Source of the DNA: Thermocatellispora tengchongensis
GTDB taxonomy: Bacteria; Actinomycetota; Actinomycetes; Streptosporangiales; Streptosporangiaceae
Assembly: GCF_014202315.1 (NCBI RefSeq)
Contig: NZ_JACHGN010000033.1
Location: 1-64,000, forward strand
Length of the DNA stretch: 64,000 nt
Direction: 5' to 3'
The notes under the pieces were generated by a model, which saw nothing but the letters and a program-made list of their open reading frames with translations, was not told the DNA's origin and searched no databases. Positions within the stretch are counted from its first letter, which is position 1. Each line of letters starts with the position of its first letter. Positions 51,083 through 59,650 of this stretch are shown piece by piece. The position numbers and the translations under genes are program-made.

Positions 51083-53341
51083 ATGACCACTCATCACGAC
51101 GATGACAGACCCGCCGCCGACGCCTCACAGGCGGCACCGCTTTCCGGGATTCCCGCAGAGCGGAAGGCGAGCCTGCTGTCCGGCAGGAACTTCTGGGAGA
51201 CCGAAGCGCTCGAAGAAGCGGGGATCGCCGCGATAGCGATGGCCGATGGGCCGTATGGTCTGCGGCACCAGTCCGGCCATCATGACAACCTCGCGCTGTT
51301 CGAAAGCGATAAGGCGACCTGTTTCCCGCCCGGCGTCGCGATCGGCTCCAGCTGGGACCCGGCCATGGCGGCCCGGCTCGGCACAGCGCTCGGCAAGGAG
51401 GCGGCCGCACAGGGAGTCGATGTCGTTCTCGGCCCAGGCGTCAATATCAAGCGCTCCCCGCTGTGCGGGCGGAACTTCGAGTACTACTCCGAGGACCCGC
51501 ACCTGTCCGGTGTTCTCGGGGCCGCGTTCACCCGCGCTCTCCAGGCCGAGGGCCCAGGCGCGTCCGTGAAGCACTTCGCCGCGAACAATCAGGAGACGAA
51601 CCGGCAGACCATCAGCTCCGATGTCGACGAGCGCACGCTCCGCGAGATCTACCTGCCGGCGTTCGAACACATCGTCACCGAGGCGCGCCCGGCGACGGTG
51701 ATGGCGTCCTACAACAAGATCAACGGCGTGAGCGCCTCCGAGAACCGGTGGTTGCTCACCGAGGTGCTCCGCGGCGAATGGGGCTTCGAAGGGGTCGTCG
51801 TCTCGGACTGGAGTGCGGTGACCGACCGGGTCGCGGCTCTTAAGGCGGGCCTCGATCTCGAAATGCCCGGTGGTGACATGGGCCACGACGAGGACGTGCT
51901 CACGGCCCTGCGATCCGGAGAGGTCTCAGAATCCCACGTCGATGCGAGTGTCGCGCGGATCGCCGCGCTGGCCCGGCGCAAGGTGACCTCGGCCGCCGCG
52001 GTCGATTACGAGGAGCACCACCGGATCGCCCGGCAGATCGCGCAGGAGTGCGCGGTGCTGCTCCGCAACGAGGACCAGGTCCTGCCCATCCCCGGTGGGG
52101 TCCATGTCGCGGTCATCGGCGCGTTCGCCGAGCACCCGCGGTATCAGGGCGGGGGCAGCGCGCACGTCAATGCGACGCGCGTCGACCGGCCGATCGACGA
52201 GATCCGTACGATCGCGGCCGAGGTGGGAGCGACCGTCGGCTACACGCCCGGGTTCGTCCTCGATGGGCCGCGGGACGAGCGGCTCGTCTCCGACGCGATC
52301 GCCGCGGCCCGCAGCGCCGACATCGCGGTGGTGTTCGCCGGTCTGAGCGAACAGCGGGAGTCGGAGGGATTCGACCGGGACACCATCGACCTTCCCCCGG
52401 CACAGGTCGAGCTCATCCGCGAGGTCGCGGCCGCCGCGCACCGCACCGTCGTCGTCCTCGCCAACGGCGGCATCGTCTCGCTGGAGGGATGGCACGACGA
52501 CGTGCACGCGATCCTTGAGGGATTCCTGCTCGGCCAAGGAGGCGGACACGCTGTCGCCGACATCCTCTTCGGCCGGGTGAACCCGTCCGGCCACCTGGCC
52601 GAGAGCATCCCCATCCGGCTCCAGGACCATCCGAGCTGGCTGAACTTCCCCGGCGAGCAGGGACACGTGCGATACGGCGAGGGAGTCCTCGTCGGCTACC
52701 GCTACTTCTCCACCGCGGGGACTCCCGTGAGATACCCCTTCGGGCACGGCCTGTCCTATACGACGTTCGAGACACGCGCTCTGCGCGTCACCCGCAAGGG
52801 CGCCGACAGCGCGACCGCCGAAGTCGTGGTGACCAACACGGGGACTCGTGCCGGCAAGCATGTCGTCCAGGTCTACGTGGCGACCGAAGCCGGGCCCGTC
52901 CGGCGCCCGCTGCGGGAGCTGCGGGGGTTCGCCAAGGTCCGGCTCGACCCCGGCGAGACCGCGACGGTGGAGATCGACCTTCCCCGGCGCGCCTTCGCAT
53001 ACTGGGACGTCCGCGTGGGTCGCTGGGCGGTCGCCCCAGGCGACTACCGCATCGAGGTGTGCGCCGACGCCAACACCGTGCTGCGGTCCTCGACCCTCAC
53101 ACTCCAGGGCGAGCGCATCGCCACCGAGTTGACCATGGACACCCCCGTCGGGGCGTGGTTCGAGCATCCCGGCGTGGGCTCGAAGGTCATGGACGCGCTC
53201 GGGCTGACAGGCGCGCCGATCACCGAGGAACAGATGGCGATGATCGCCTCAATGACGATGCGGCAGTTCATCGGCATCTCGGGCCTGGACGTCTCCACGG
53301 ACGCTCTGCGATCACTCATGGCGGCCAGCCGCCCGGCCTGA
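51083..53341 (+). CDS. GH3 beta-glucosidase-type enzyme, first copy
   Basis: A 752-residue GH3 protein with an (alpha/beta)8 domain, alpha/beta sandwich and fibronectin-III domain. The nucleophile is Asp242 in VVVSDWSAV; KHFAANNQETNRQ and the likely acid region SEQRESEGFDRDT are present. It ends with a helical extension (WFEHPGVGSKVMDALG, MTMRQFIGISG) also seen in the second GH3. No signal peptide. It would release glucose or xylose. It lies 19 bp after the MFS gene. Confidence 0.94.
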   Translation: MTTHHDDDRPAADASQAAPLSGIPAERKASLLSGRNFWETEALEEAGIAAIAMADGPYGLRHQSGHHDNLALFESDKATCFPPGVAIGSSWDPAMAARLGTALGKEAAAQGVDVVLGPGVNIKRSPLCGRNFEYYSEDPHLSGVLGAAFTRALQAEGPGASVKHFAANNQETNRQTISSDVDERTLREIYLPAFEHIVTEARPATVMASYNKINGVSASENRWLLTEVLRGEWGFEGVVVSDWSAVTDRVAALKAGLDLEMPGGDMGHDEDVLTALRSGEVSESHVDASVARIAALARRKVTSAAAVDYEEHHRIARQIAQECAVLLRNEDQVLPIPGGVHVAVIGAFAEHPRYQGGGSAHVNATRVDRPIDEIRTIAAEVGATVGYTPGFVLDGPRDERLVSDAIAAARSADIAVVFAGLSEQRESEGFDRDTIDLPPAQVELIREVAAAAHRTVVVLANGGIVSLEGWHDDVHAILEGFLLGQGGGHAVADILFGRVNPSGHLAESIPIRLQDHPSWLNFPGEQGHVRYGEGVLVGYRYFSTAGTPVRYPFGHGLSYTTFETRALRVTRKGADSATAEVVVTNTGTRAGKHVVQVYVATEAGPVRRPLRELRGFAKVRLDPGETATVEIDLPRRAFAYWDVRVGRWAVAPGDYRIEVCADANTVLRSSTLTLQGERIATELTMDTPVGAWFEHPGVGSKVMDALGLTGAPITEEQMAMIASMTMRQFIGISGLDVSTDALRSLMAASRPA

Positions 53342-53389
53342 GCCCGCGTCACGCGAAACCCCGTCATCGAAGACAGTCTGGAGACGGAC

Positions 53390-54406
53390 GTGAAGAGTTT
53401 GAGAGTCACCGCTCCTGGCACCGTCGAACTGCTCGACATCGCCCGCCCGGCCGCAGGGCCGCGCGACGTCCTGGTGAAGGTCAGGGCCTGCGGGATCTGC
53501 GGTACCGACGTGTTCTACACCCACATCGGCGGGCTGCCGCATCAGCGGTACGACATACCGCTGGGGCATGAGGCCGCCGGTGAAGTCGTCGAAATCGGCG
53601 CCGACGTATCGGGTGTGTCCGTCGGGGACCATGTGGTGGTCAACCCGATGGCGAACGCCGACGGCATCATCGGCAACGGAGGCGTCCAGGGCGCGCTGTC
53701 CGAACTGCTCGTCCTTCCGGATGCCAAGCCCGGCGTGCATTTCCGCGTGATTCCCGATGACATCCCGTGGGAGGTGGCGGCGCTCAACGAACCGATGGCC
53801 GTCGCGTTCCACGGCGTCAACCGGTCCGGCACCGGCGCAGGAACCAAGGTGGTCATCTTCGGCGCCGGCCCGATAGGGCTGGGAGCGGCCGTCGCGTCCA
53901 AGTCCAATGGCGCGGATCACGTCGTGGTGGTGGACGTGGTCGCCAACCGGCTGGAGAAGGCGCGGCTGATCGGCGCGGACGGGGTCGTCAACTCGGCCGA
54001 GGAGGACGTGATCGAGCGCCTCAAGGAACTCCACGGACAGGTGCCAGGACCCGTCGGACGGCCGCCGCGGCCGGATACGGACGTCTACCTGGACGCCGCC
54101 GGCGTGCCTGCCGTGATCGAAACGGCTCTCAAGGGACTCAAGCACGGCGCGGTTCTCACGATCGTCGGCGTCCACAACAAGCCGGTGGAGATCGACCTGC
54201 GAGACATCCTCCCCAGCGAACCCGACATCCGGCTCGCCATGGGCTACCCGACCGAGATCTTCGAGGTGACCGAATCGATCATCGCCGACTGGCGGAAGTA
54301 CCGGCACCTCATCAGTGACATCGTGCCTTTCGCCGAAGCGGAACGAGCCATTCGGCTCGCGTCGGTTCCCGGCGCCACCGACAAAGTCGTCGTCGTTTTC
54401 GACTGA
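53390..54406 (+). CDS. Zinc-type alcohol dehydrogenase without the structural zinc lobe
   Basis: A 338-residue MDR-superfamily protein. Catalytic-zinc residues are seen in RACGICGTDVFYTHIG and PLGHEAAGEVVEIGADVSG, and the Rossmann motif is VIFGAGPIGLGAAV. The four-Cys structural zinc loop usual in sorbitol/threonine dehydrogenases is missing; the region reads NPMANADGIIGNGGVQGALS. It may oxidise a sugar, a polyol or the alcohol released from a glycoside. It lies 48 bp after GH3 in the same operon. Confidence 0.9.
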   Translation: MKSLRVTAPGTVELLDIARPAAGPRDVLVKVRACGICGTDVFYTHIGGLPHQRYDIPLGHEAAGEVVEIGADVSGVSVGDHVVVNPMANADGIIGNGGVQGALSELLVLPDAKPGVHFRVIPDDIPWEVAALNEPMAVAFHGVNRSGTGAGTKVVIFGAGPIGLGAAVASKSNGADHVVVVDVVANRLEKARLIGADGVVNSAEEDVIERLKELHGQVPGPVGRPPRPDTDVYLDAAGVPAVIETALKGLKHGAVLTIVGVHNKPVEIDLRDILPSEPDIRLAMGYPTEIFEVTESIIADWRKYRHLISDIVPFAEAERAIRLASVPGATDKVVVVFD

Positions 54407-54445
54407 CGTCGTGCCGCCTTCACTGGCGCTACCCGTCGTGCCCGA

Positions 54446-54508
54446 TGGACGTGCGTGCCGCCCTGAGACCACGGGAGTGTACGCACCGGCGCTTCGCCAT
54501 CACGGGGG
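54446..54508 (+). pseudogene. Scrap of a GH43 gene
   Basis: The plus-strand sequence here closely matches the minus strand of the intact GH43 gene at 44831-44892 (about 88 percent by eye, with a 1-base deletion). Translations agree: TGVYAPALRHHGGR here and TGVYAPTLRHHGGR in the gene. Nothing else of the gene is left. Confidence 0.75.
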
Positions 54509-55062
54509 AAGACCACACTGGAGGGATCCCGGTGAACCTGGACGTCGGCGTCGTAAGGCTACAGGGGCACGGACGCGCCGAAGCCATCGCAGCCATGACA
54601 GGTCCCGCTCAGTGGGAACCAGGCATCGTGCCCTGGTGAGGTACTCCTAGCGTTCGTTCGTGGGGTGCCCATGGCCCAGGTCATCGTCGACAGCGTGAGG
54701 TGCCACTTGAACACGGCGGCAAACGCATGCGAGCCGAATCGAGGCGTGCTCCTGAGGATGCGACTCCAGGACCAGCGGCACTGATGCCGGTAGCGAACAA
54801 CTGAATATCGCCGCCGCGAATGTTCCTTCGAGTCTTCGGAGCCCTCTCAGAAAGGCTTGTCCCATGACCGGCGGACCGCCCGGCTGCACGGTTCATCGAC
54901 GCCGTACGAGAAGTGGGGATCGCACTGGAAAAACTGAAGCACCCACCCACCACGCCGGTCGGCGCCTAGCGGGCATGACGAGCATCGGAGCGAAAGGCCC
55001 CGGTTGATGCGGGCTTAGCGCCGCCGGCGCCTAGCCGTACGGCGCCCCTCACTGTAGCGGTA
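54509..55062. other. Gene-free decayed stretch
   Basis: No convincing gene. A short plus-strand tail RFIDAVREVGIALEKLKHPP followed by TTPVGA and a stop near 54969 looks like the end of a lost coding sequence, family unknown. The stretch follows the GH43 scrap and precedes the second triple operator. Confidence 0.5.
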
Positions 55063-55133
55063 ACTTTCGCGCGCAAGCACTTGTGCACGAAGATGGAGAT
55101 AGCTAGCGTACCCACAGGCTTGCGCGCGAAAGC
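55063..55133. promoter_or_regulatory. Triple LacI operator and promoter before the GH3/GH1 operon
   Basis: ACTTTCGCGCGCAAGC (55063-55078), degenerate ACTTGTGCACGAAGAT (55079-55094) and GCTTGCGCGCGAAAGC (55118-55133). TTGTGC, 17 bp, TAGCGT are possible -35 and -10 boxes. First-to-third operator offset is 55 bp, as at 49374-49444. Confidence 0.78.
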
Positions 55134-55179
55134 GGTCCGACGCTGCCCGGCACCGTCATCATCTCCGGAGGTCACGTCC

Positions 55180-55544
55180 ATGGAACGGCTCATCGACCGA
55201 CCTACCGTGATCGCCGGTGCCGGCGCCGGCCGGGCCATGGCCCTGCGGCTCCCGGCCGAGGGCGCCCGGGCGGTGGCCTCCGACGCCTCCGGGGAAGGGC
55301 TGGCGGAGACCGCGTCCCTCGCGGCCGGGGACCGGCTCACCATCGTCGGCGTGGACGTCGCCGCATCCATGGCCGCGTACGCGGCCGGCCGAGGCGGCGT
55401 CGCCTCCTTCGCCCACAGCATCGCCCAGCAGCACGGCAGGTGAACATCGTGCCGGGCGGGATCAGCAGCGGCGTGCCGGTCTCGGACCACGGCTCGTTCA
55501 TCACCGGCGCCGGGATCCGCAGCGACGGCGGCACCCATCAGTAG
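55180..55544 (+). pseudogene. Decayed short-chain dehydrogenase
   Basis: GGAGG precedes an ATG giving an SDR-like start (IDRPTVIAGAGAGRAMALRL, an altered glycine motif) that stops at 55443. The shifted frame continues GTG 55440-55544 as VNIVPGGISSGVPVSDHGSF, ITGAGIRSDGGTHQ, an SDR C-terminus. The NAG motif and the Tyr-x3-Lys site are missing, so an internal deletion of about half the gene is likely. It sits as first gene of the GH3/GH1 transcript. Confidence 0.75.
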
Positions 55545-55579
55545 TCCAATCGTCCGCATCCCCCGAAGAGAAATGGCAG

Positions 55580-58204
55580 ATGGAGAACTACGAGGCGTAT
55601 CGCGACGCATCCCTTCCCGCTGAGGAGCGAGTGCGCGACCTTTTGGGCCGGATGACACTCGAGGAGAAGGCCGCCCAGACGCAAGCGCCCTTCGGATCGG
55701 CCGTCGATGTGCACACACCGCCCGTGACCGGGTGGGGCAACGTGACGGCGGGCCTGTCCACACTCGGGCTGCCGCCTCGCGAGGCGGTGCACAGGGCGAA
55801 CGAGCTGCAGCGCAAGCACGTCGAAGACACGCGGCTGGGCATCCCCGTCCTCCTCGCGGAAGAGGCCCTGATCGGCTTCAAGGTCCGTGACGCGACGACC
55901 TTTCCCGACGCGATCGCCCAGGCGGCCACCTGGGATCCCGAGCTGATCGAGGAGATGGCCAGGACGATCGGGACGCAGATGGCCCGGCTCGGGGTGCGTC
56001 AGGCGTTGTCCCCGCTCGCCGACGTCGCCCGCGACCCGCGATGGGGCCGCGTGGAGGAGACGTACGGCGAGGAGCCGTACCTGGTCGGAACGATGGCGAC
56101 CGCGTTCGTGCGCGGCCTTCAGAACGCCGACGCGCGGGTTCCCCTCATCGCCACGCTGAAGCACTTCCTCGGCTACAGCGCGAGTGACGGCGGCCGGAAC
56201 ACCGAACCGGCGCAGCTCGGCCCACGAGAGCTGCGCGAGATCCACGGGGTGCCCTTCGAGATGGCGATCCGCGAGGGCGGCGCGCGAGGCGTGATGCCCG
56301 CGTACAACGCCATCGACGGGGTTCCGCTCACCGGATCGAAGTCCTACCTGACCGGCCTGCTGCGCGAGGAATTCGGCTTCGACGGTCTGGTGATCTCCGA
56401 TCTCGCCGCGGTGGGGCAGTTGCACACCAAGCACGGCACCGCCGAGGACGAGGCCCACGCGCTCGCGCAGGCGCTGCGCGCCGGGGTCGATCTGAACCTC
56501 GACAACAAGGTGTCGGCGGAGCAGATCGTCGAAGCCGTGCGGTCGGGCGTCATCGACGAGGCCGACCTGGATCGGGCCGTCTCGCGCGTGCTGCTCGCCA
56601 AGTTCCGCCTCGGGCTGTTCGAGAACCCCTACGCCGAAGCGGAGCCGGTGCCCGAGACCTTCGACTCGGATCAGGAGCGGGCGCTCTCGCGCAGGATCGC
56701 GGAGAAGTCCGTCATCCTCCTGCGGAACGAACCGGTCGGCGATGCGCCGGTGCTCCCCCTCAGCCCTTCGCTGCGCACGATCGCCGTGATCGGCCCGAAT
56801 GCGGACCGCCCGATGGGCCAGCTCGGGGACTACAGCTACCAGGTTCTCGACAGCATGACCACGCGATTCCACCTCGCCGCCGACCCGCAGGCGCGCCCCG
56901 AGGACGTCGAGGACCTCGCCGGCAGGGGAAGCCCCGACGATGCCAGGCTGATGGTCGAATCGGTGCCGGTCGTGACCTTCCTGGAGGGCATCCGGCGGCG
57001 CGCCGGAGACGACGTGAACGTGCTGTACGAGCCCGGCTGCCCGGTCGCCGGCGAAGACCGGTCCGGTTTCGGGGCCGCGGTGCGCGCGGCGAGCGCCGCG
57101 GAGGTGGCCGTGGTCGTCGTCGGCGACCAGTCGGGAATCAACGGGTTCGGCACGGTCGGCGAGGGCCTCGACAGCACCGAGTGCGCCCTCCCCGGCGTGC
57201 AGCGCGAACTGGTCGAGGCCGTCGTGGCCACGGGGACACCGACGGTCGTGGTCCTCAGCCATGGCCGGCCGTACGTTCTCGGGTGGATGGCCGACTCCGT
57301 TCCCGCGATCGTGAGCTCGTTCTTCGGCGGTGAGGAGGCCGGTAACGCCGTCGCGTCCGTCCTGTTCGGCGACGTCAACCCGGCGGGGCGCCTGCCGATC
57401 GCGATGCTGCGTTCGGCCGGCGCCGCTCCGCTTCCGTACTGGCGGACGCTGCAGCAGCCCACGTACGTCGACGGCTCGATCGGCGCGGTGTTCCCCTTCG
57501 GGCACGGGCTCAGCTACACCAGGTTCGACTACCGCGACCTGGAGATCGAGTCTCCACAGGTGCCGACGGACGGCGTGGTGCGGCTGTCGTTCACCGTGGT
57601 CAACGTCGGCGATCGGGCGGGCGACGAGGTCGCCCAGGTGTACGGCCGTGACGTCATCGCACGTACGGCAAGGCGCGGGCGCACGCTGGTCGCCTTCCGC
57701 CGCCTTCACCTCGATCCCGGAGCCGCGACCCGGGTGACGGCCGAGGTTCCGACGAGCATGTTCGCGCTCTGGGACGTGGACGAGGGATGGGTGGTGGAGC
57801 CCGGGTCGATCAAGTTCTTCGTCGGCGGTTCCTCGGCCGCCATCCGGCTGCGGGGCGAGGTGACACTCACCGGGAAGGATCACTTTCCCGGTCCGAACCG
57901 CCCGCTGACCAGCACCGTCACCGCCGGCCCCGTCGCATCCGACGGGCTCGCGTCGCGGCAGAGGCGGGAGCTCGGCCCGGTCGAGCCGGTCACGCAGGAC
58001 AACACGGTCCGCGAATGGCTCGGCCACCCCGTGGGAGGAGAGCTTCTCCGGGAAGCGCTCGGGGGCCTCGACGAGGACGTGCTCGCCCCGGCCCTGGACC
58101 TCACTTTGCGGCAGATGGTCGCGTTCAGCGGCGGCCGGTTCCCGCTGTCGCTGCTCGATGAGCTTCTGGCGAAGATGAACAGCAGAATCGGAGATGGTTC
58201 GTGA
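55580..58204 (+). CDS. GH3 beta-glucosidase/xylosidase-type enzyme, second copy
   Basis: An 874-residue GH3 enzyme. The N-terminal domain has LPAEERVRDLLGRMTLEEKA, RWGRVEETYGEEPYLVG and the nucleophile Asp274 in LVISDLAAVGQLH (Leu follows Asp where Trp or Tyr is usual). A sandwich domain, fibronectin-III domain (FPFGHGLSYTRFDYRDL) and a helical C-terminal extension like that of the first GH3 follow. The HTPPVTGWGNVTAGLSTLG stretch suits xylosidase- or glucosidase-type GH3s. ATG 55580 has only a weak SD. Confidence 0.93.
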   Translation: MENYEAYRDASLPAEERVRDLLGRMTLEEKAAQTQAPFGSAVDVHTPPVTGWGNVTAGLSTLGLPPREAVHRANELQRKHVEDTRLGIPVLLAEEALIGFKVRDATTFPDAIAQAATWDPELIEEMARTIGTQMARLGVRQALSPLADVARDPRWGRVEETYGEEPYLVGTMATAFVRGLQNADARVPLIATLKHFLGYSASDGGRNTEPAQLGPRELREIHGVPFEMAIREGGARGVMPAYNAIDGVPLTGSKSYLTGLLREEFGFDGLVISDLAAVGQLHTKHGTAEDEAHALAQALRAGVDLNLDNKVSAEQIVEAVRSGVIDEADLDRAVSRVLLAKFRLGLFENPYAEAEPVPETFDSDQERALSRRIAEKSVILLRNEPVGDAPVLPLSPSLRTIAVIGPNADRPMGQLGDYSYQVLDSMTTRFHLAADPQARPEDVEDLAGRGSPDDARLMVESVPVVTFLEGIRRRAGDDVNVLYEPGCPVAGEDRSGFGAAVRAASAAEVAVVVVGDQSGINGFGTVGEGLDSTECALPGVQRELVEAVVATGTPTVVVLSHGRPYVLGWMADSVPAIVSSFFGGEEAGNAVASVLFGDVNPAGRLPIAMLRSAGAAPLPYWRTLQQPTYVDGSIGAVFPFGHGLSYTRFDYRDLEIESPQVPTDGVVRLSFTVVNVGDRAGDEVAQVYGRDVIARTARRGRTLVAFRRLHLDPGAATRVTAEVPTSMFALWDVDEGWVVEPGSIKFFVGGSSAAIRLRGEVTLTGKDHFPGPNRPLTSTVTAGPVASDGLASRQRRELGPVEPVTQDNTVREWLGHPVGGELLREALGGLDEDVLAPALDLTLRQMVAFSGGRFPLSLLDELLAKMNSRIGDGS

Positions 58205-59376
58205 CCCGCTCATTCCCCGACGGCTTCCTGTGGGGAGCCGCGACCGCTGCGCACCAGGTCGAGGGCAACAACGTCAACAACGACCAGTGGCAGTTCGAAC
58301 TCAGCGCCGCGGAACACGGCGTCCAGTTCAGCGGCGATGCCGTGGACGGCTATCACCGCTACGAGGAGGACATGCGGCTGCTCGCCGAAGCGGGCTGCAA
58401 CGCCTACCGGTTCAGCCTGGAGTGGTCTCGCATCGAGCCGAGCCCGGGCAGGTTCTCCCGGGCGATGCTCGCCCACTACCGGCGCATGATCGAGACGGCG
58501 AAGCGGCTGGGCCTCACACCGGTGGTCACCCTGCACCACTTCACGCATCCGATCTGGTTCGGAGAGAAGGGGGAGGCCTGGCTCGGAGAGGGCGCGATCG
58601 AGGCGTTCGCCCGCTACGTGGAGCAGGCGTGCACGATCCTTGACGGCGTCGAGTGGGTCTGCACCATCAATGAGCCGAACATCGTCGCGGTCAACCACGG
58701 GCAGCTACGCCGCATCGCCCGGGGGGAGGAGTACCAGTTCGTGGGGGCGCTGCCCGACGCCGAGATCGGCGAGGCACTGATCGCGGCGCATCGCGTTGCG
58801 GCGCCGCTCGTACGGCAGGCCACGGGGGCGAAGGTCGGCTGGACCGTCGCCAACCAGGCACTTGTCCCGGCTCCCGGCGGGGAGCGGAAACATGCCGAGA
58901 TCCAGTACATCTGGGAGGACATGTATCTCGAACCGGCCCGCGACGACGACTTCGTCGGTGTGCAGTCGTACACCAGCCAGCCCGTCGATGAAAAGGGCGT
59001 CGTCCCGCATCCGCCCCACCCCGACAACACCCTCATGGGGTGGGCCTACCGGCCGGACGCGCTCGGCATCGCCGTACGCCACACTCACGACGTCGTGGGG
59101 GACGTGCCGATCCTCGTCACCGAGAACGGCATCGCCACCGCTGACGATCGGCGGCGCATCGCCTACACCGACGAGGCCCTGAATCACCTGCGCGACGCGA
59201 TGGATGACGGCATCGATGTCCGTGGCTACCTGCACTGGAGTCTGCTGGACAACTTCGAGTGGGGGCGGTGGGAGCCCACCTTCGGGCTCATCGCCGTAGA
59301 CCGGGAAACCTTCGAACGCCGGCCGAAGCCGAGTCTCGCGTGGCTCGGGGGCATCGCCCGCGCCAACGCGGTCTGA
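58201..59376 (+). CDS. GH1 beta-glucosidase-type enzyme
   Basis: A 391-residue GH1 barrel: FPDGFLWGAATAAHQVEGNN at the start, acid/base Glu158 (CTINEPN), nucleophile Glu308 (ILVTENGIA) and GYLHWSLLDNFEWGRWEPTF, with FGLIAVD after it. It is shorter than the usual 440-480, mostly from trimmed loops. GTG 58201-58203 overlaps the GH3 stop (GTGA). It would cleave beta-linked glucose, galactose or similar sugars in the cytoplasm. Confidence 0.95.
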   Translation: MTRSFPDGFLWGAATAAHQVEGNNVNNDQWQFELSAAEHGVQFSGDAVDGYHRYEEDMRLLAEAGCNAYRFSLEWSRIEPSPGRFSRAMLAHYRRMIETAKRLGLTPVVTLHHFTHPIWFGEKGEAWLGEGAIEAFARYVEQACTILDGVEWVCTINEPNIVAVNHGQLRRIARGEEYQFVGALPDAEIGEALIAAHRVAAPLVRQATGAKVGWTVANQALVPAPGGERKHAEIQYIWEDMYLEPARDDDFVGVQSYTSQPVDEKGVVPHPPHPDNTLMGWAYRPDALGIAVRHTHDVVGDVPILVTENGIATADDRRRIAYTDEALNHLRDAMDDGIDVRGYLHWSLLDNFEWGRWEPTFGLIAVDRETFERRPKPSLAWLGGIARANAV

Positions 59377-59386
59377 AACCGGCAGA

Positions 59387-59416
59387 GCCACCGGATCGAA
59401 GGTGCGATCCGGTGGC
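59387..59416. terminator. Strong hairpin after GH1
   Basis: GCCACCGGATCG (59387-59398) pairs perfectly with CGATCCGGTGGC (59405-59416) around a 6-base loop. No T-run follows. It probably ends the GH3/GH1 transcript and marks the island's right edge. Confidence 0.8.
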
Positions 59417-59439
59417 TTGCCGATGCGGGACGGCCGTCC

Positions 59440-59640
59440 TCAGTTCAGCCGATTCCACTGAACCTCGGACAGTGCGCTCCTGACCTTGCGCGTGCCGAGG
59501 TCGATTGCGGCGGACTTCTGCATTTTCGTCAGCTTGGGAGCATCAGCGGTGCCGACGGCGCCGGCGGTGACGAGCGCTTGCGCGACTTCTCCGGCCGACT
59601 CCGGCGCTCCCGGGGACGAGACGCATGAGTGAAGGGCCAG
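59440..59640 (-). pseudogene. C-terminal remnant of an unidentified gene
   Basis: A minus-strand frame with coding-like codons reads GEVAQALVTAGAVGTADAPK, LTKMQKSAAIDLGTRKVRSA and ends at a stop at 59440. Its upstream part enters the antisense of the FGE fragment, so the 5' portion has been lost at a junction near 59.64 kb. Family not recognised. Confidence 0.45.
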
Positions 59641-59650
59641 CGCGGCCCAG

